A DNA stretch of 64,000 nucleotides from Marinobacter litoralis. GTDB taxonomy: Bacteria; Pseudomonadota; Gammaproteobacteria; Pseudomonadales; Oleiphilaceae. The stretch lies in assembly GCF_016427555.1 (NCBI RefSeq), contig NZ_JAELVS010000003.1, positions 212,550 through 276,549 of the forward strand, given 5' to 3'. Both the position numbers and the translations under genes were made by a program. The notes below the pieces were generated by a model. The model was not told the origin of the DNA. It searched no databases and was given only the letters and a program-made list of their open reading frames with translations. Shown here piece after piece: positions 46,473-57,861 of this stretch. Every line of letters starts with the position of its first letter. Position 1 is the stretch's first letter.

Positions 46473-47313
46473 CCTTGTCGAGCAGGTGTCGAACATCGTT
46501 ATTCCATGGGTGGAAGTTAGGGCTGTAGTAACGCAGATACGAAGGAATCATCTTGCGGAAGATTCCCGGCTTTACCCACATATACTTCAGCGCGGCCGCC
46601 CAGGATTTGAGGTTGGCGAGCTCACCCTCTTCTCTCATCAACTGAACCAAATGCAGTGAAGTGTAAAAAGGAAACATCACACTCACATACATCATCTCAG
46701 TCACGCGAACGAACTCGCTGCCACCCACCGACCGGTACACGTCGAACGCGACGGCTTTATGCTCTGACTCTTCAATCGCGTGCCAGGCCCAAACCGGCGC
46801 AATACGAGGATCCATTTCCTCCAGCGCGTCGAATTTGAGCAAAAACTCTTCCGCCATCATCGCGGTGAAGTGTTCGACCGCGACCGTATGCGCCAATTGC
46901 CGCTCAGGACTCAGGTTCTTTCGCATCCAATCCATGAACCACTGGATTTCACGTTCGATGCGGGCCAGGCCCACCCCTTTTTCCTCCAGGCAGCCATTCA
47001 TCAATTTGTGCTCTTTCGAATGATGGGCTTCCTGGCCAATAAAGGCACGAATCGACTGCTGCAGTTCCGGATCTGAAATCTGATCCTGATAATAACGCAC
47101 CGAATCGATAAAGAAGCGCTCGCCCGGAGGGAAGCTGGCCGACAACGCAGCCAACAAGAGTGTCTTGGCCGGATCGTTATCCCACCAATATTTCGGCAAG
47201 TCCTCAGACAACTCGAAATCCGGACTGCGAACCACCGGTTGAAAACCTTTCGGCGTCAACGACCGATAAACTTTCTTTCCGGCAGCCTTAACGGTGTTCG
47301 TGGCCATGTTCAT
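46435..47313 (-). CDS. PF10118 (predicted metal-dependent hydrolase) with diiron-like ligands
   Basis: The 292-residue protein matches the uncharacterised PF10118 family (ferritin-like by pattern). Putative metal ligands sit in three helices: QEAHHSKEH (Glu95-His98), AVEHFTAMMAEEF (Glu147, His148, Glu155) and AIEESEHKAVAF (Glu181-His185). Spacing EXXH recurs as in diiron oxygenases. No substrate is known. A GGAGG site precedes ATG 47313. The gene converges on ogt with a 38-base overlap. Confidence 0.75.
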   Translation of the reverse strand: MNMATNTVKAAGKKVYRSLTPKGFQPVVRSPDFELSEDLPKYWWDNDPAKTLLLAALSASFPPGERFFIDSVRYYQDQISDPELQQSIRAFIGQEAHHSKEHKLMNGCLEEKGVGLARIEREIQWFMDWMRKNLSPERQLAHTVAVEHFTAMMAEEFLLKFDALEEMDPRIAPVWAWHAIEESEHKAVAFDVYRSVGGSEFVRVTEMMYVSVMFPFYTSLHLVQLMREEGELANLKSWAAALKYMWVKPGIFRKMIPSYLRYYSPNFHPWNNDVRHLLDKAKKRWLPASLRD

Positions 47314-47461
47314 AACAAACCTCCAGCCCTAATCCAGTTGACTTACTCTCAGGCTAGTCCTCCTGATACCTATAGGGCAGGTGTAAAGAGGCCAATTTCG
47401 TCTCATGACTATGGCAATTACCGGCTAAACTCACTGAAGACCTATGATTCAAGGAGGCATC

Positions 47462-48481
47462 ATGAGCACCGCCGATGAACTGCAAACTACCATCAACGAT
47501 CTGATCCACCCCGACAAAGGCATACTTGCGGCGGACGAAAGCGCGCCCACCATCGCCAAACGATTTTCAGCTATTGGCGTGCAATCAACGGAAGCGTCCC
47601 GGCGGGAGTACCGGAGTCTAATCTTCTCAACGCCCGATCTCGGCGAGCACATCAGTGGCGTTATTCTGTTTGAAGAAACCTTAGGCCAATTGAGTCTTGA
47701 TGATGTGCCGATACCAAAACTGCTTGAGTCCCGAGGCATCGTGCCCGGTATAAAAGTGGATGCGGGTAAAGGCCCTTTAGTGAATGCACCTGGCGATGAA
47801 ATAACCTTCGGGTTAGACGGGCTGGGTTCCCGGCTGGAACACTACAAGGCACTCGGTGCCCGCTTTGCCAAGTGGCGAAGTGTCTTTCATGTGTCGGATA
47901 CCCTGCCCTCCCATCAGGCCATTGAAGCCAATGCCGAAGTTTTGGCTCGCTACGCCGCGGAGTGCCAGGCGCTGGGCATTGTGCCCATTGTCGAGCCCGA
48001 AGTATTGATCGATGGCGACCACCCGATCGAGCGAACGGCGGAGGTGAGTGAAAACGTCCTGAACAGGGTTTTTGGTGCTTTGCACCGGCATCATGTCCGG
48101 TATGAGTGGATGGTACTGAAACCCAGTATGGTGACACCCGGCAAAGATGCGGATAAAGCGTCACCCGAACAAATCGCAGCGGCCACTCTTCGTGTGTTTC
48201 GACGCTCCGTGCCGGCTGCTGTGCCCGGCATCATGTTTCTATCGGGCGGGCAATCACCGGAAGAATCGACAGCCAACCTCAATGCGATGAATAGCTTGGG
48301 ATCACAACCGTGGGAGTTAAGTTTTTCTTATGGTCGGGCACTGCAGGAGCCCGCCCAGAAAGCCTGGGCTGGCGAACGAAGTAACGCAGAGAAAACCCAG
48401 GCCGCTCTCAAAAAACGCGCACATCTGAACGGCTTGGCGCGCTCCGGGAGCTATTCGCCGGCACTCGAACACGAAGACTGA
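47462..48481 (+). CDS. Class I fructose-bisphosphate aldolase
   Basis: Class I aldolase cleaves fructose 1,6-bisphosphate through a Schiff base. The 339-residue protein has GILAADESAPTIAKRF, IVPIVEPEVLIDGDH and the Schiff-base lysine region YEWMVLKPSMVTPG, then GIMFLSGGQSPEESTANLN. AAGGAGG lies five bases before ATG 47462, which decides the start. It stands alone, next to the convergent dusC. The eukaryote-like class I form is found in many gammaproteobacteria besides class II. Confidence 0.94.
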   Translation: MSTADELQTTINDLIHPDKGILAADESAPTIAKRFSAIGVQSTEASRREYRSLIFSTPDLGEHISGVILFEETLGQLSLDDVPIPKLLESRGIVPGIKVDAGKGPLVNAPGDEITFGLDGLGSRLEHYKALGARFAKWRSVFHVSDTLPSHQAIEANAEVLARYAAECQALGIVPIVEPEVLIDGDHPIERTAEVSENVLNRVFGALHRHHVRYEWMVLKPSMVTPGKDADKASPEQIAAATLRVFRRSVPAAVPGIMFLSGGQSPEESTANLNAMNSLGSQPWELSFSYGRALQEPAQKAWAGERSNAEKTQAALKKRAHLNGLARSGSYSPALEHED

Positions 48482-48492
48482 CACGGATTGCC

Positions 48493-49470
48493 TCAGGCAG
48501 CGGCTGTGTCTCCAGTGGGCGCAGTGGCCGCCTGACTAAGGCAGTCCAACATAGGCGCCACGTCACGCAGTTTGCGTGCATCCGGCCAGAGCAATTCCGC
48601 TTCCGGGAAGCCTTGTCTCAAAAAGTTAAGCCACTGTTTAATGCGGCCGGTAACGAACCGGTCTTCCAAGCGGGTCTGCAAAGCCTCGGCATATTCTCGC
48701 ACCAGAGCCACGGCTTCGGGCCAGGTCATTGGCTCCAATGATTCTCCGCGCTGGGACGCTTTGATTTGGGCTGCCAAGTCCGGACGGGCAATCAAGCCGC
48801 GGCCAATCATCACATCCTCGCAGCCTGAGACTTCACGGCAACGCCAGTAGTCATCAACAGTCCAGATTTCACCGTTAGCAATCACATGGCTGTTGACCGC
48901 TTCTCGCACCTTGGCAATCTCTTCCCAGTAGGCCGGTGGTTTATAACCATCCACCTTGCTACGGGCATGAATGACAATTTCCGATGCGCCGGCCGCCTCC
49001 AGAGCTTGCCCGCAGGCAACGCCCATGGACCGGTCGTCGTACCCCAAGCGCATCTTGGCGGTAACGGGAATATCGGCAGGAACGGCTTTACGAACGCCAG
49101 CGGCAATCTCGTACATCAGCTCCGGCTCTCGCATCAGCACACAACCACCTTTGTGCCGATTCACGGTTTTCGCGGGGCAACCGAAGTTGATATCGACCTG
49201 TGTAGCCCCCAATTCAGCAGCTTTCGCACCATGTCGCCCCATCATTTCGGGGTCTGACCCCAATAGCTGAACCGCTACCGGAACACCCGCCTGAGTCAGG
49301 GATTGATTATGCAGCTCCGGAGCGTACTTGTAGAAAATACGAGGTGGCAACATGCCCTGAGTCACACGAACAAATTCGGTAACACACCGGTCAATGCCAC
49401 CGACCTTGGTCAGGGTTTCGCGGATGGGTGCATCGACCAGCCCTTCCATCGGGGCAAGGATGATTCGCAT
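48493..49470 (-). CDS. dusC: tRNA-dihydrouridine(16) synthase DusC
   Basis: DusC reduces uridine 16 of tRNAs to dihydrouridine with FMN and NADPH. The 325-residue protein begins MRIILAPMEGLVDAPIRETLT and has the catalytic cysteine in NFGCPAKTVNRHKGG, then IGRGLIARPDLAAQIK. It aligns best with DusC rather than DusA or DusB. ATG 49470 follows GGAG at six bases. It converges on the aldolase gene. Confidence 0.94.
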   Translation of the reverse strand: MRIILAPMEGLVDAPIRETLTKVGGIDRCVTEFVRVTQGMLPPRIFYKYAPELHNQSLTQAGVPVAVQLLGSDPEMMGRHGAKAAELGATQVDINFGCPAKTVNRHKGGCVLMREPELMYEIAAGVRKAVPADIPVTAKMRLGYDDRSMGVACGQALEAAGASEIVIHARSKVDGYKPPAYWEEIAKVREAVNSHVIANGEIWTVDDYWRCREVSGCEDVMIGRGLIARPDLAAQIKASQRGESLEPMTWPEAVALVREYAEALQTRLEDRFVTGRIKQWLNFLRQGFPEAELLWPDARKLRDVAPMLDCLSQAATAPTGDTAAA

Positions 49471-49562
49471 GAAAACTCCAGAGGCAATATAAGGACGTTC
49501 GGAATAAGACTGCTCAGAAAGCAAGCGGAGGGGATTGTAAGGAATTTACCTGAAAGTTGATA

Positions 49563-49592
49563 GCAGGATACTCCCCTATCGGAGCATCCTGC
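49563..49592 (-). terminator. Hairpin after katG
   Basis: GCAGGATGCTCC and GGAGTATCCTGC pair with one mismatch around a short loop. There is no T run, so termination is uncertain; it may stabilise the 3' end of katG mRNA. Confidence 0.35.
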
Positions 49593-49606
49593 CGGCTGGT
49601 GTCGGT

Positions 49607-51826
<2,220 letters not shown>

Positions 51827-52074
51827 TTACCGGAGCAGCCATGGATCGTACGCTTATTGAGCCATCGCATAGTTCTGCCAGTAATCAAACATCACACTGG
51901 AGACATCGCCCCAAATCGGAAGCTGACGAATCTTTGGTATTTGCATAGCTTCACCCCCGACTCCAGTTTAGACCAAGTCAGAGTACACACAGCCAGACAA
52001 TATGAACAATTAATTCAGAATAGAAAAGCCAAAGCTTTTAGCTATCAATCGAGCACAAATTCAAGAAAAGGGCA

Positions 52075-52293
52075 TTACAGCCTTTCAATAGAGGAGAACT
52101 TTCCGGAGTCGTCAAACAGAATACGAAAACTGCCTCGTACTCCGTCACGAAGGTAGAACTTGGAGAGAATACGCGCCGGGAAGCGGACGGTACGCCCGTC
52201 CCGGCTCGTAGCGTGAACATCGGTCGCTACGCCCTGGTAGAACTTGATCCATTCCTCAGGGCTGATGGCGATGTCCACAGTAATTTGCTGCAT
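52075..52293 (-). CDS. DUF2835 family protein
   Basis: This 72-residue protein (MQQITVDIAISPEEWIKFYQG ... VRFPARILSKFYLRDGVRGSF) matches the small DUF2835 family of gammaproteobacteria, whose function is unknown. No cysteine or metal motif is seen. It follows htpG by 12 bases on the same strand and may be co-transcribed. Confidence 0.8.
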   Translation of the reverse strand: MQQITVDIAISPEEWIKFYQGVATDVHATSRDGRTVRFPARILSKFYLRDGVRGSFRILFDDSGKFSSIERL

Positions 52294-52305
52294 TCAGCTA
52301 CTAAC

Positions 52306-54198
52306 TCAGTTAGCCAGTTCAAGCAGCAAACGGTTCAAGCGGCTCACATACGAGCCTGGGTCTTTCAGCTGTTCACCGCTGGCCAGTGTGGCTTGATCGA
52401 ACAACACCGCCGATAGCTCGGCAAAACGCTCTTCGCCCTGCTCACTTTCCAAACGCTGAACCAGCGGGTGATCCACATTGATTTCGAAGATCGGCTTGCT
52501 GTCCGGTACCGCCTGGCCAGCTGCTTCCATGATCTTCTTCATCTGTGCGCCCATGTCGAACTCACCGGTCACCAAGCAAGCCGGGGAATCGGTCAGGCGG
52601 TTGGTTACCCGCACTTCCTGAACACTGTCTTCCAGAGCCTTCTTGATGCGCTCCGTCAGCTCTTTGTGCTCTTTCGCTGCTTCTTCCTGTTGCTTCTTAT
52701 CTTCCTCGGTTTCTACTTCACCCAAGTCGAGATCACCACGAGCAACATCCTGGAACTGCTTGCTGTCGTATTCGTTGAGGTAACCCATCATCCACTCGTC
52801 GATACGGTCAGACAGGATCAATACCTCAATGCCCTTCTTGCGGAAAACTTCAAGATGCGGGCTACTCTTGGCGGCTACGAAGTTATCAGCGGTGATGTAG
52901 TAGATCTTTTTCTGACCTTCCTTCATCCGGCTGATGTAGTCATCCAAAGACACGTTCTGGGTTTCTTCGCCGGTGTGGGTAGAGGCAAAGCGCAGCAGCC
53001 CGGCAATCTTCTCTTTGTTGCTGAAGTCTTCAGCCGGGCCTTCTTTCAGCACCGTACCGAATTCATTCCAGAAGCTCTGGTACTCGTCAGCATCTTTCTT
53101 GGCCAGCTTGGACAGCATATCCAGCACACGCTTGGTCATGGCGGTGCGAATGCTTTCAACAGTGCTGTCGTTCTGCAAAATTTCACGGGATACGTTCAGA
53201 GACAGATCGTTGGAATCGATCACACCCTTGGTGAAGCGCAGATACAGCGGCAGGAACTGCTCGGCGTCGTCCATGATGAACACACGCTGCACGTACAGCT
53301 TCAGGCCACGCGGCGCCTCACGGTTGTACAGGTCAAACGGTGCACGTTTGGGGATGTACAGCAGGCTGGTGTAGTCCAGCTTGCCTTCCACTTTGTTGTG
53401 GGACCACGTCAGCGGATCTTCAAAGTCGTGGGCGATGTGCTTGTAGAATTCTTTGTACTCTTCGTCCTTGATCTCGGTACGCGGCAGAGTCCACAGAGCG
53501 GTCGCATCGTTGATGGTTTCGTCTTCGCCCTTCTTGTCCTCTTCCTCGCTCTCCGACTTCATAACAACGGGGAAGGAGATGTGGTCAGAGTATTTCTTAA
53601 CCAGACTGCGCAGCTTCCAGCCATCGGCAAATTCGGTGGCATCGGGCTTCAGGTGCAGGACAATCTCGGTGCCACGCTTTTCGCGGCTAACCGGCTCAAT
53701 CGTAAACTCACCGTCGCCTTTAGACGACCAATGTACACCCTCTTCAACCGGAGTGCCCGCGCGGCGGGTAAATACATCAACTTTGTCAGCAACGATAAAG
53801 GCAGAATAGAAACCTACACCAAACTGGCCAATCAGCGCGCTGTCTTTCTTTTCATCACCGGACAACTGCTTGAGGAATTCCGCGGTGCCCGAACGTGCGA
53901 TGGTGCCCAGGTTGGCAATCACGTCATCACGGTTCATGCCGATACCGTTATCAGTCAGGGTGATGGTGCCGGCATCTTTGTCGTAGTCCAGACGGATTTT
54001 CAGATCCGAATCGCCTTCAAACAAGGCGTCGTCTTTCAGGGCGGCAAAGCGCAGTTTGTCTTCGGCGTCTGATGCGTTGGAAATCAGCTCACGAAGGAAG
54101 ATTTCCTTATTGGAATACAGAGAGTGGATCATCAGCTGAAGCAGCTGCTTCACTTCAGTCTGGAATCCCAGGGTCTCTTTATTGGTTTCTACCGTCAT
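52306..54198 (-). CDS. htpG: Chaperone HtpG (Hsp90)
   Basis: HtpG is the bacterial Hsp90. The 630-residue protein shows the ATP-binding N-domain motifs [36 protein letters not shown] and [11 protein letters not shown], the middle-domain arginine region, and the dimerising C-terminal part. ATG 54198 has AGGAG in the upstream region; the frame extends to 54330 through the palindromic repeat, but the family start is at [15 protein letters not shown]. The upstream region is occupied by two large palindromes. Confidence 0.96.
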   Translation of the reverse strand: MTVETNKETLGFQTEVKQLLQLMIHSLYSNKEIFLRELISNASDAEDKLRFAALKDDALFEGDSDLKIRLDYDKDAGTITLTDNGIGMNRDDVIANLGTIARSGTAEFLKQLSGDEKKDSALIGQFGVGFYSAFIVADKVDVFTRRAGTPVEEGVHWSSKGDGEFTIEPVSREKRGTEIVLHLKPDATEFADGWKLRSLVKKYSDHISFPVVMKSESEEEDKKGEDETINDATALWTLPRTEIKDEEYKEFYKHIAHDFEDPLTWSHNKVEGKLDYTSLLYIPKRAPFDLYNREAPRGLKLYVQRVFIMDDAEQFLPLYLRFTKGVIDSNDLSLNVSREILQNDSTVESIRTAMTKRVLDMLSKLAKKDADEYQSFWNEFGTVLKEGPAEDFSNKEKIAGLLRFASTHTGEETQNVSLDDYISRMKEGQKKIYYITADNFVAAKSSPHLEVFRKKGIEVLILSDRIDEWMMGYLNEYDSKQFQDVARGDLDLGEVETEEDKKQQEEAAKEHKELTERIKKALEDSVQEVRVTNRLTDSPACLVTGEFDMGAQMKKIMEAAGQAVPDSKPIFEINVDHPLVQRLESEQGEERFAELSAVLFDQATLASGEQLKDPGSYVSRLNRLLLELAN

Positions 54199-54233
54199 GT
54201 TTTTTCTCGTCTCCTGCTCGTTACTTAGGAGGA

Positions 54234-54346
54234 GTGGCGGGGTCAGCTGGTGTCTTCCAAAACACGCTGTGGATACGTCCATGTACGCTCTGCTTCGCCA
54301 TCCATGGCTACGCAAGGTTTTGGAAGACACCAGCTGACCCCGCCAC
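54234..54346. repeat. Large perfect palindrome, copy 1 (upstream of htpG)
   Basis: Thirty-base perfect inverted arms (54234-54263 and 54317-54346) enclose a 53-base loop. The loop, read on the minus strand, contains AGCCATGGATGGCG, then GGACGT and GCGTGTTT. The neighbouring copy 2 has the same ordered motifs on the plus strand. It lies just before the htpG ribosome site. Confidence 0.9.
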
Positions 54347-54385
54347 CCAACTATGGAATTGGGTTCCGGTTCAGCACAGTGTCGG

Positions 54386-54497
54386 AGCGAGCGGCCGGTA
54401 TGGCTTTCTGGAACCGTGCGGAGCCATGGATGGCGGAGCCCGAGCCGAACAAGGACGTCTCGAGGCGTGTTTCAGAAAGCCATACCGGCCGCTCGCT
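54386..54497. repeat. Large perfect palindrome, copy 2
   Basis: Twenty-five-base perfect inverted arms (54386-54410 and 54473-54497) enclose a 62-base loop that reads AGCCATGGATGGCG, GGACGT and GCGTGTTT on the plus strand. Its arm sequence differs from copy 1. The related cores in opposite orientation suggest one family of mobile or processed intergenic repeats. No coding capacity is evident. Confidence 0.9.
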
Positions 54498-54569
54498 TAC
54501 ACCATTACTAAGAATCTGAACTCAGAGATGGGGCTAAGCCGAGGCATTTCAACCCCGGCAAAAGCAAAA

Positions 54570-55004
54570 TCAGTCTTCGAGCAGGAAGTGGGCGCGAGCG
54601 GTGGCAATGGGCTGGGAACGGGACTTTTGCCAGGCGGTAATCATCACATTAGCAACCCGGTTACCCTGACGGGTCAGGTGGCATTCTGCGTAGGTTTCGC
54701 GATTGAGACCCGCTCGCAGATAATCCAGAGAAAAGTCGATAATCCTGGGCATGCGCAAAGTATCTTGCGACATCATCAGGTAGATGGCGGCGGACATTTC
54801 CATGAACCCACCAATCACACCCCCATGAATCGCCGGCAAAATGGGATTGCCCAGATTTTCTTCTTTTACCGGAAGGCGAAAGATCAAATCATCCCCGAAC
54901 CGATCACACTGCAACCCGATCCACTTCGCATAGGGAACGCTGTCCAGCATGCGGGAAAAATCACCGGTTTGCTGGGTGTATTTCAAAATCTCCGGACTGG
55001 TCAT
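54570..55004 (-). CDS. PaaI-family hotdog thioesterase
   Basis: The 144-residue protein has the hotdog-fold thioesterase motif HGGVIGGFMEMSA and DYLRAG, a PaaI/4HBT-type pattern. It would hydrolyse acyl-CoA; the substrate is unknown. Its start overlaps the stop of the second thioesterase gene (ATGA), so the two are translated together, perhaps as a heteromer or as paralogues of different chain preference. Confidence 0.88.
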   Translation of the reverse strand: MTSPEILKYTQQTGDFSRMLDSVPYAKWIGLQCDRFGDDLIFRLPVKEENLGNPILPAIHGGVIGGFMEMSAAIYLMMSQDTLRMPRIIDFSLDYLRAGLNRETYAECHLTRQGNRVANVMITAWQKSRSQPIATARAHFLLED

Positions 55005-55471
55005 TCCTCGCCTCCGGTAATCAGGTCACGATACGATTTCGGGCTGGCTTCTTTACCGATGCGCATGAACGTGCCCACACAGTTCGCGATAATTTCGCCG
55101 CCTTCCTGATAGGCAACACAACGGGTAAAGATGATGTTACGGGTTACCTTGTAGGTTTCAGCACGGGCGAACACCGGCTTTCTCGGTTCCGCAGGGCGCA
55201 TGTAATCCACGCGCAAATCCAGAGTTGGGCACAATTCAAACTCATCCAGTGCGCAAATCATCACCGAGCCAGACGTGGTGTCCATCAGCGTGGTAATCGC
55301 GCCACCGTGAATCACACCGGTATCGGGGTTGCCAATGATCTGATCACTGTAAGGCAGCTCCATAACCAGATAACCATCACCCACCTCTTTCGGTGCCAGG
55401 CCCAACGCTTTCGCCTGGTTCAAGGTACTTAAAAACCGGGTGACCCGGTCGATTCGGGTTTCATCATTCAT
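55001..55471 (-). CDS. PaaI-family hotdog thioesterase
   Basis: The 156-residue paralogue of the gene downstream has IGNPDTGVIHGGAITTLMDTTSG, a canonical PaaI motif with the catalytic region, and DYMRPAEP. It has the same fold but limited identity to its neighbour. It is preceded by the DUF599 gene on the same strand with an 18-base gap. Confidence 0.9.
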   Translation of the reverse strand: MNDETRIDRVTRFLSTLNQAKALGLAPKEVGDGYLVMELPYSDQIIGNPDTGVIHGGAITTLMDTTSGSVMICALDEFELCPTLDLRVDYMRPAEPRKPVFARAETYKVTRNIIFTRCVAYQEGGEIIANCVGTFMRIGKEASPKSYRDLITGGEE

Positions 55472-55489
55472 TCAGGAAGGTCCAGCAGA

Positions 55490-56230
55490 TCAGTTTTTCG
55501 GTTTTGCAGTCGCATTTTTCGGAGCCGGCCGGGCTTCGTTGAACACTTTGCCGTCTCGAAGCGCGCTTAAAGCATCAGAATGGAATTCGCGGCGATACAA
55601 CACGATCACCACCAGAGTTGAAGCCGCAATAAACACCAAGGGGTGGATGAAGCCAACAATGACCGCCAGCGCGTAATAGTAAGAACGAAGCCCCAGGTTG
55701 AAGGCATCGCCCGCCAGATTACAGATGTGCCCGGCATTACGGGCAAAATCTTCACGCGCCGCCGGGCTGGTTTTACTGTCGCTGGCCAACGGAGCACTAC
55801 CGATCATCACGGCAACAAAATTGTACATCCGCATAGCCCAGGTAAATTTAAAGAAGGCATAAACGAACACCACCAGCAACACAACAAGCCTCAACTCCCA
55901 CACTTCGCGAGTGGGTGCAAAGCTGAAAGGCATGGTAGAGAACACCTCCATGGCCTCACTGGTATACCCCAGTGCAGTAAGAAGCCCCGCCAGAATCAAA
56001 AGGCAGCTGGACGCAAAAAAAGCGCCGTTTCGTTCAAGGTTTCCAACCGCCGATGTGTCTGCGATACGGTTTTCACGTTTGAGCATCACCCGCATCCAAT
56101 CTTCACGGTACAGATCGAGCGAATTCGACAAACAGGAGTGAGTGACGGCTCTTTTTTTCGAGTACCAGGTATAGCCACCCCAACAAACCAGGAACCAGAG
56201 CAACGCCAGAAGGTCTAGGTAATGTGTCAT
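55490..56230 (-). CDS. DUF599 integral membrane protein
   Basis: The 246-residue protein has about four or five membrane helices, the most evident near residues 5-22, 70-90, 110-130 and 185-210, and the family-typical YTWYSKKRAVTHSCLSNSLDLYREDWMR start. DUF599 members have no known function. It heads the minus-strand thioesterase group and is divergent from the M48 protease gene. Confidence 0.8.
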   Translation of the reverse strand: MTHYLDLLALLWFLVCWGGYTWYSKKRAVTHSCLSNSLDLYREDWMRVMLKRENRIADTSAVGNLERNGAFFASSCLLILAGLLTALGYTSEAMEVFSTMPFSFAPTREVWELRLVVLLVVFVYAFFKFTWAMRMYNFVAVMIGSAPLASDSKTSPAAREDFARNAGHICNLAGDAFNLGLRSYYYALAVIVGFIHPLVFIAASTLVVIVLYRREFHSDALSALRDGKVFNEARPAPKNATAKPKN

Positions 56231-56347
56231 TGACTAATCGGTATCCAGGCCAGCAGATATGCGGTTAAAACGTTTCCATATAATACGGTAAGCCGACTTG
56301 GCGAGCCACCTTATAGCAACCGCTTATGCATCATACGGCCGCGATTG

Positions 56348-56356
56348 TGCTATAAA
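56348..56356 (+). promoter_or_regulatory. Possible extended -10 promoter of the M48 protease gene
   Basis: TGCTATAAA fits an extended -10 element (TGn then five of six TATAAT bases), 65 bases before the gene start. No strong -35 is seen. Confidence 0.3.
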
Positions 56357-56421
56357 CTTCGGTCTTATCACCGGTTTTTAGCTGAGAATAATCAAACATA
56401 CGCAATATGAAGGAGCCATGC

Positions 56422-57699
56422 GTGAAATCAGGAATCTTGCCCGGTCTGCTCATTGTTCTGGCCATGCTCTCGACCCTCACCGGATGCGCCGTCAATCCGG
56501 TAACCGGCGAGCGCCAATTGGCGCTGATCCCCGAAAGCCAGGAGTTGTCTTTGGGGGCTGAACAGTACGTACCAACCCAGCAAACTCAGGGTGGGCGCTT
56601 CTATCTGGACCCCGAGCTCACCGTGTATGTGCGTGAGGTGGGTATGAAGATGGCCCGGGTAAGCGACCGGCCCGACCTACCATACGAATTCGTCGTGCTG
56701 AACAGTAGCGTACCCAATGCCTGGGCCCTGCCTGGCGGCAAGATCGCAATCAACCGTGGTCTGCTGGCGAAGCTGGATGATGAAGCTCAGCTGGCTTCTG
56801 TACTGGGCCATGAGATCGTTCACGCTGCTGCGCGGCACAGCGTGCAACGCATGCAGCAAGGCATGTTGATCAGCGCCGGCATGGCGGGTATCGGCATGGC
56901 CATCTCCGACAATGAATGGGCAGGTCTGATCATGGGGGGAGCGGCTGTCGGTGCTCAACTGGCTTTGGCGCAATATGGCCAGGGAGATGAACTGGAATCC
57001 GATGCCTACGGGATAAAGTACATGAAAGCCGCCGGTTACGACCCACAAGCAGCCGTTGAACTGCAGGAGCTGTTCTTGTCGTTATCCGAGGGCAACCAAA
57101 CCAGCTGGCTGAACGGTCTGTTTGCCAGCCATCCCCCCTCGGCGAAGCGGGTACAAGCCAATCAGGAACTCGTGCAGAAAATCGGCGCAGGGGGCTATCG
57201 GGGGGCTGAGACCTATCAGCGCAGGATCTCGATGATCAAGAAGCTCCAGCCCGCCTATGACGCACACGACAAAGCCATGAAGCTGGCGGCCGAAGACAAG
57301 ATGAGCGAAGCGCTGGCCTCGATCAACAAGGCCATCAAAATTGAGCCGCGGGAAGCCATGTTTTTTGCTTTGCGTGGGCGCATCTATAAAAGTCAGGACC
57401 AACTTAAGAAGGCCCGTGCCGACTTCGATAAAGCCGTATCTTTGTACCCGGAAATGTTTCAATACCAACTTCACAACGGCTTGAACGAATTGGCTCTGAA
57501 CAATCTGAGCAAAGCCCGAACTCACCTGGAACGCGCAAACGAAGTGGTACCAACGTCCATTGCTTATCTTCGCTTGGGCGACATATCCAAACTGCAGGGG
57601 CGCCGCGATGAAGCCATACGCTACTATTCGACAGCGGCCGAAGCGGGTGGAGACATCGGCGAGGAAGCCAAACGCAAATTGGCCGCAATGACCAACTGA
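56422..57699 (+). CDS. M48-family metalloprotease lipoprotein with TPR domain (BepA/LoiP-like)
   Basis: The protein has a lipoprotein signal (lipobox TLTGC), then a zinc metalloprotease domain with HEIVH (residues 130-134), HAAARHS and the third ligand in ELESDAYGIKYM, and a C-terminal TPR region (about 270-420). It resembles periplasmic M48 proteases that handle outer-membrane proteins such as BepA. I chose GTG 56422 because AAGGAG lies six bases upstream, whereas an in-frame ATG at 56407 lacks a site. It is 425 residues. Confidence 0.9.
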   Translation: MKSGILPGLLIVLAMLSTLTGCAVNPVTGERQLALIPESQELSLGAEQYVPTQQTQGGRFYLDPELTVYVREVGMKMARVSDRPDLPYEFVVLNSSVPNAWALPGGKIAINRGLLAKLDDEAQLASVLGHEIVHAAARHSVQRMQQGMLISAGMAGIGMAISDNEWAGLIMGGAAVGAQLALAQYGQGDELESDAYGIKYMKAAGYDPQAAVELQELFLSLSEGNQTSWLNGLFASHPPSAKRVQANQELVQKIGAGGYRGAETYQRRISMIKKLQPAYDAHDKAMKLAAEDKMSEALASINKAIKIEPREAMFFALRGRIYKSQDQLKKARADFDKAVSLYPEMFQYQLHNGLNELALNNLSKARTHLERANEVVPTSIAYLRLGDISKLQGRRDEAIRYYSTAAEAGGDIGEEAKRKLAAMTN

Positions 57700-57720
57700 G
57701 CAACCGCAAATCAGCTGCAA

Positions 57721-57752
57721 AAACCGGAGGTTAACCACCTCCGGTTTTTTTA
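57721..57752 (+). terminator. Intrinsic terminator after the M48 protease gene
   Basis: AACCGGAGGT and ACCTCCGGTT pair around a short loop and are followed by a run of seven T. It isolates the protease gene from the SCP2-ADH operon. Confidence 0.85.
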
Positions 57753-57801
57753 TGGGCGCCCTCATTGCCCGTTTGACGCGATACACCCGTCAATGATTAC
57801 A

Positions 57802-57830
57802 TTGACTTCTAGAGCAATAACTCTAAAAAT
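57802..57830 (+). promoter_or_regulatory. Predicted promoter with inverted repeat, SCP2-ADH operon
   Basis: TTGACT (57802-57807), 17 bases and AAAAAT (57825-57830) fit a sigma-70 promoter about 30 bases before the gene. The spacer contains TAGAG-N6-CTCTA (57810-57825), a possible operator. Confidence 0.45.
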
Positions 57831-57861
57831 CGGATAACCCAATAACAAACGGACAACCAAC

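Noticed and set aside
52468-54072. 534-codon open frame on the plus strand opposite htpG
   Set aside because: It is wholly antisense to the well-supported htpG gene, and its translation shows no family features; it arises from codon bias.
54199-54330. Longer N-terminus for HtpG
   Set aside because: The extra 44 codons run through the palindromic repeat and are absent from the Hsp90 family; the ATG at 54198 has its own ribosome site.
54072-55109. 345-codon plus-strand frame running through the twin palindromes
   Set aside because: It crosses htpG, the palindromes and the thioesterase genes in antisense; the palindromic part would encode repeats without sense.
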